16,012 bases of DNA, taken from assembly GCA_026770615.1 (NCBI GenBank), contig MU631365.1, forward strand, positions 1 through 16,012, read 5' to 3'. Positions within the stretch are counted from its first letter, which is position 1; the number at the start of each line of letters is the position of its first letter. The DNA is from Pavlovales sp. CCMP2436. Its lineage: Eukaryota; Haptophyta; Pavlovophyceae; Pavlovales. Below, in pieces: positions 15,608 to 16,012 of this stretch. Below the pieces are notes generated by a model, which ran no database searches, was not told the origin of the DNA, and saw nothing but the letters and a program-made list of their open reading frames with translations. Made by a program: the position numbers and the translations under genes.

Positions 15608-16012
15608 TTAAAAAATAGCGCAACACTGGTCTTCTTCTTCATCGATCACTCTTGGCTCGCCTGGTGGAAAAATGATGTCGAGATTTCGCTTAACAAGGAG
15701 CTTGTATTTGCTATCACGGCATATGAATGCGCGTTTCCACACATTGATGAAATTGTGGCTAACTTTAAAGTACATATCGTGATCGTGCGAGAAGGAACCG
15801 ACTATCGACCCCTTTACTGAATGCACGTTTATTAAGCGAACGTCTTAGTTGCTTATGTCCATCTGATTAATCAGCATGGTAATTTCGATTAGTTTGGATT
15901 CTGAGATTTGACGATTACTAGTTGCGTAAAAGTTTTCCACGTGGTTTGTTATCATTATGGAACATTTTTTATTGACTAAACGATGCGTACGTTCTTTGAT
16001 GTCGTCTACCAT
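15608..16012 (-). pseudogene. leftward gene with CaaX-like C-terminus, interrupted by TAA; may be partial at the window edge
   Basis: On the minus strand an ATG sits exactly at the window end (16010-16012). It opens 55 codons to a TAA at 15845-15847. The same frame continues open to a TAA at 15608-15610, about 78 further codons. The two parts together look like one hydrophilic protein, Lys/Ile/Asn-rich in the first half and with His/Asp/Phe-rich strands in the second. It ends in an acidic stretch and C-C-A-I-F. A terminal C-A-I-F fits the CaaX prenylation pattern of eukaryotic proteins. No family was recognised. The gene may be another viral gene or host flank, and its true start may lie outside the window. 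Confidence 0.45.

Noticed and set aside
15584..15820. Rightward 78-aa frame opposite the CaaX-like gene.
   Set aside because: It starts at a TTG, and the minus strand gives a longer continuous frame with better codon use and an ATG.
2403..15847. Alternative genetic code with TAA/TAG read as glutamine, which would explain all the in-frame stops.
   Set aside because: The intact MCP, 410-aa and fibre genes (about 1,570 codons) use CAA/CAG for Gln with no internal TAA/TAG. They end at TAA in places expected for the proteins, and independent frameshifts remain unexplained.
1..16012. tRNA, rRNA, CRISPR arrays or terminal inverted repeats at the window ends.
   Set aside because: None was found by eye; the first and last few hundred bases show no inverted match.

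Overview
The window carries a degraded, endogenised DNA virus or virus-like element of the Polinton / polinton-like virus / adintovirus kind, most likely integrated in a eukaryotic genome. The diagnostic genes are a protein-primed family B DNA polymerase, an A32/FtsK-type packaging ATPase, a probable double jelly-roll major capsid protein and a probable penton-type minor capsid protein. The host cannot be named from the sequence. Eukaryotic-looking signals are TATA-like motifs before genes and AATAAA signals after them. There are no convincing Shine-Dalgarno sites. No retroviral-type integrase, tyrosine recombinase or adenain-type protease was recognised, and no terminal inverted repeat joins the two window ends.

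Layout. Positions 1-500 are repeat-rich, with several short tandem repeats, and hold no convincing gene except a weak retroviral-protease-like fragment at the extreme left. Positions 521-6695 form a rightward 'replication' block: a small CxxC/CxxC protein, an unknown basic 180-aa protein overlapping the polymerase start, the polymerase itself, an in-frame downstream domain resembling the DNA-polymerase-A-like part of viral primase/helicase proteins, and an unknown 136-aa ORF. Positions 6696-7239 hold minisatellites, an AATAAA signal and small palindromes.

Positions 7240-9941 form a leftward capsid block (major capsid, small amphipathic virion protein, penton-like protein). A short bidirectional promoter region (9942-10036) separates it from a rightward block at 10037-15460: a Pro/Gln-rich coiled-coil protein, the packaging ATPase, a proline-rich 410-aa protein, a 735-aa fibre-like protein with a discoidin (F5/8C) domain, and a class-3-lipase-like gene. 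A further leftward, interrupted gene whose last frame ends in a CaaX-like motif lies at the right edge.

State of the element. Polymerase, polymerase-A-like domain, penton, ATPase, lipase and the right-edge gene are all broken by one-base frameshifts and/or in-frame TAA/TAG codons. The major capsid, the 410-aa protein and the fibre gene (about 4.7 kb of coding sequence together) are open throughout. This is the pattern of a fairly recent, decaying insertion, although assembly error could explain some frameshifts, especially those at T8 and A8 runs. Together the genes would have provided protein-primed replication, DNA packaging into an icosahedral capsid, host attachment through a sugar- or lipid-binding fibre, and membrane modification by a lipase.
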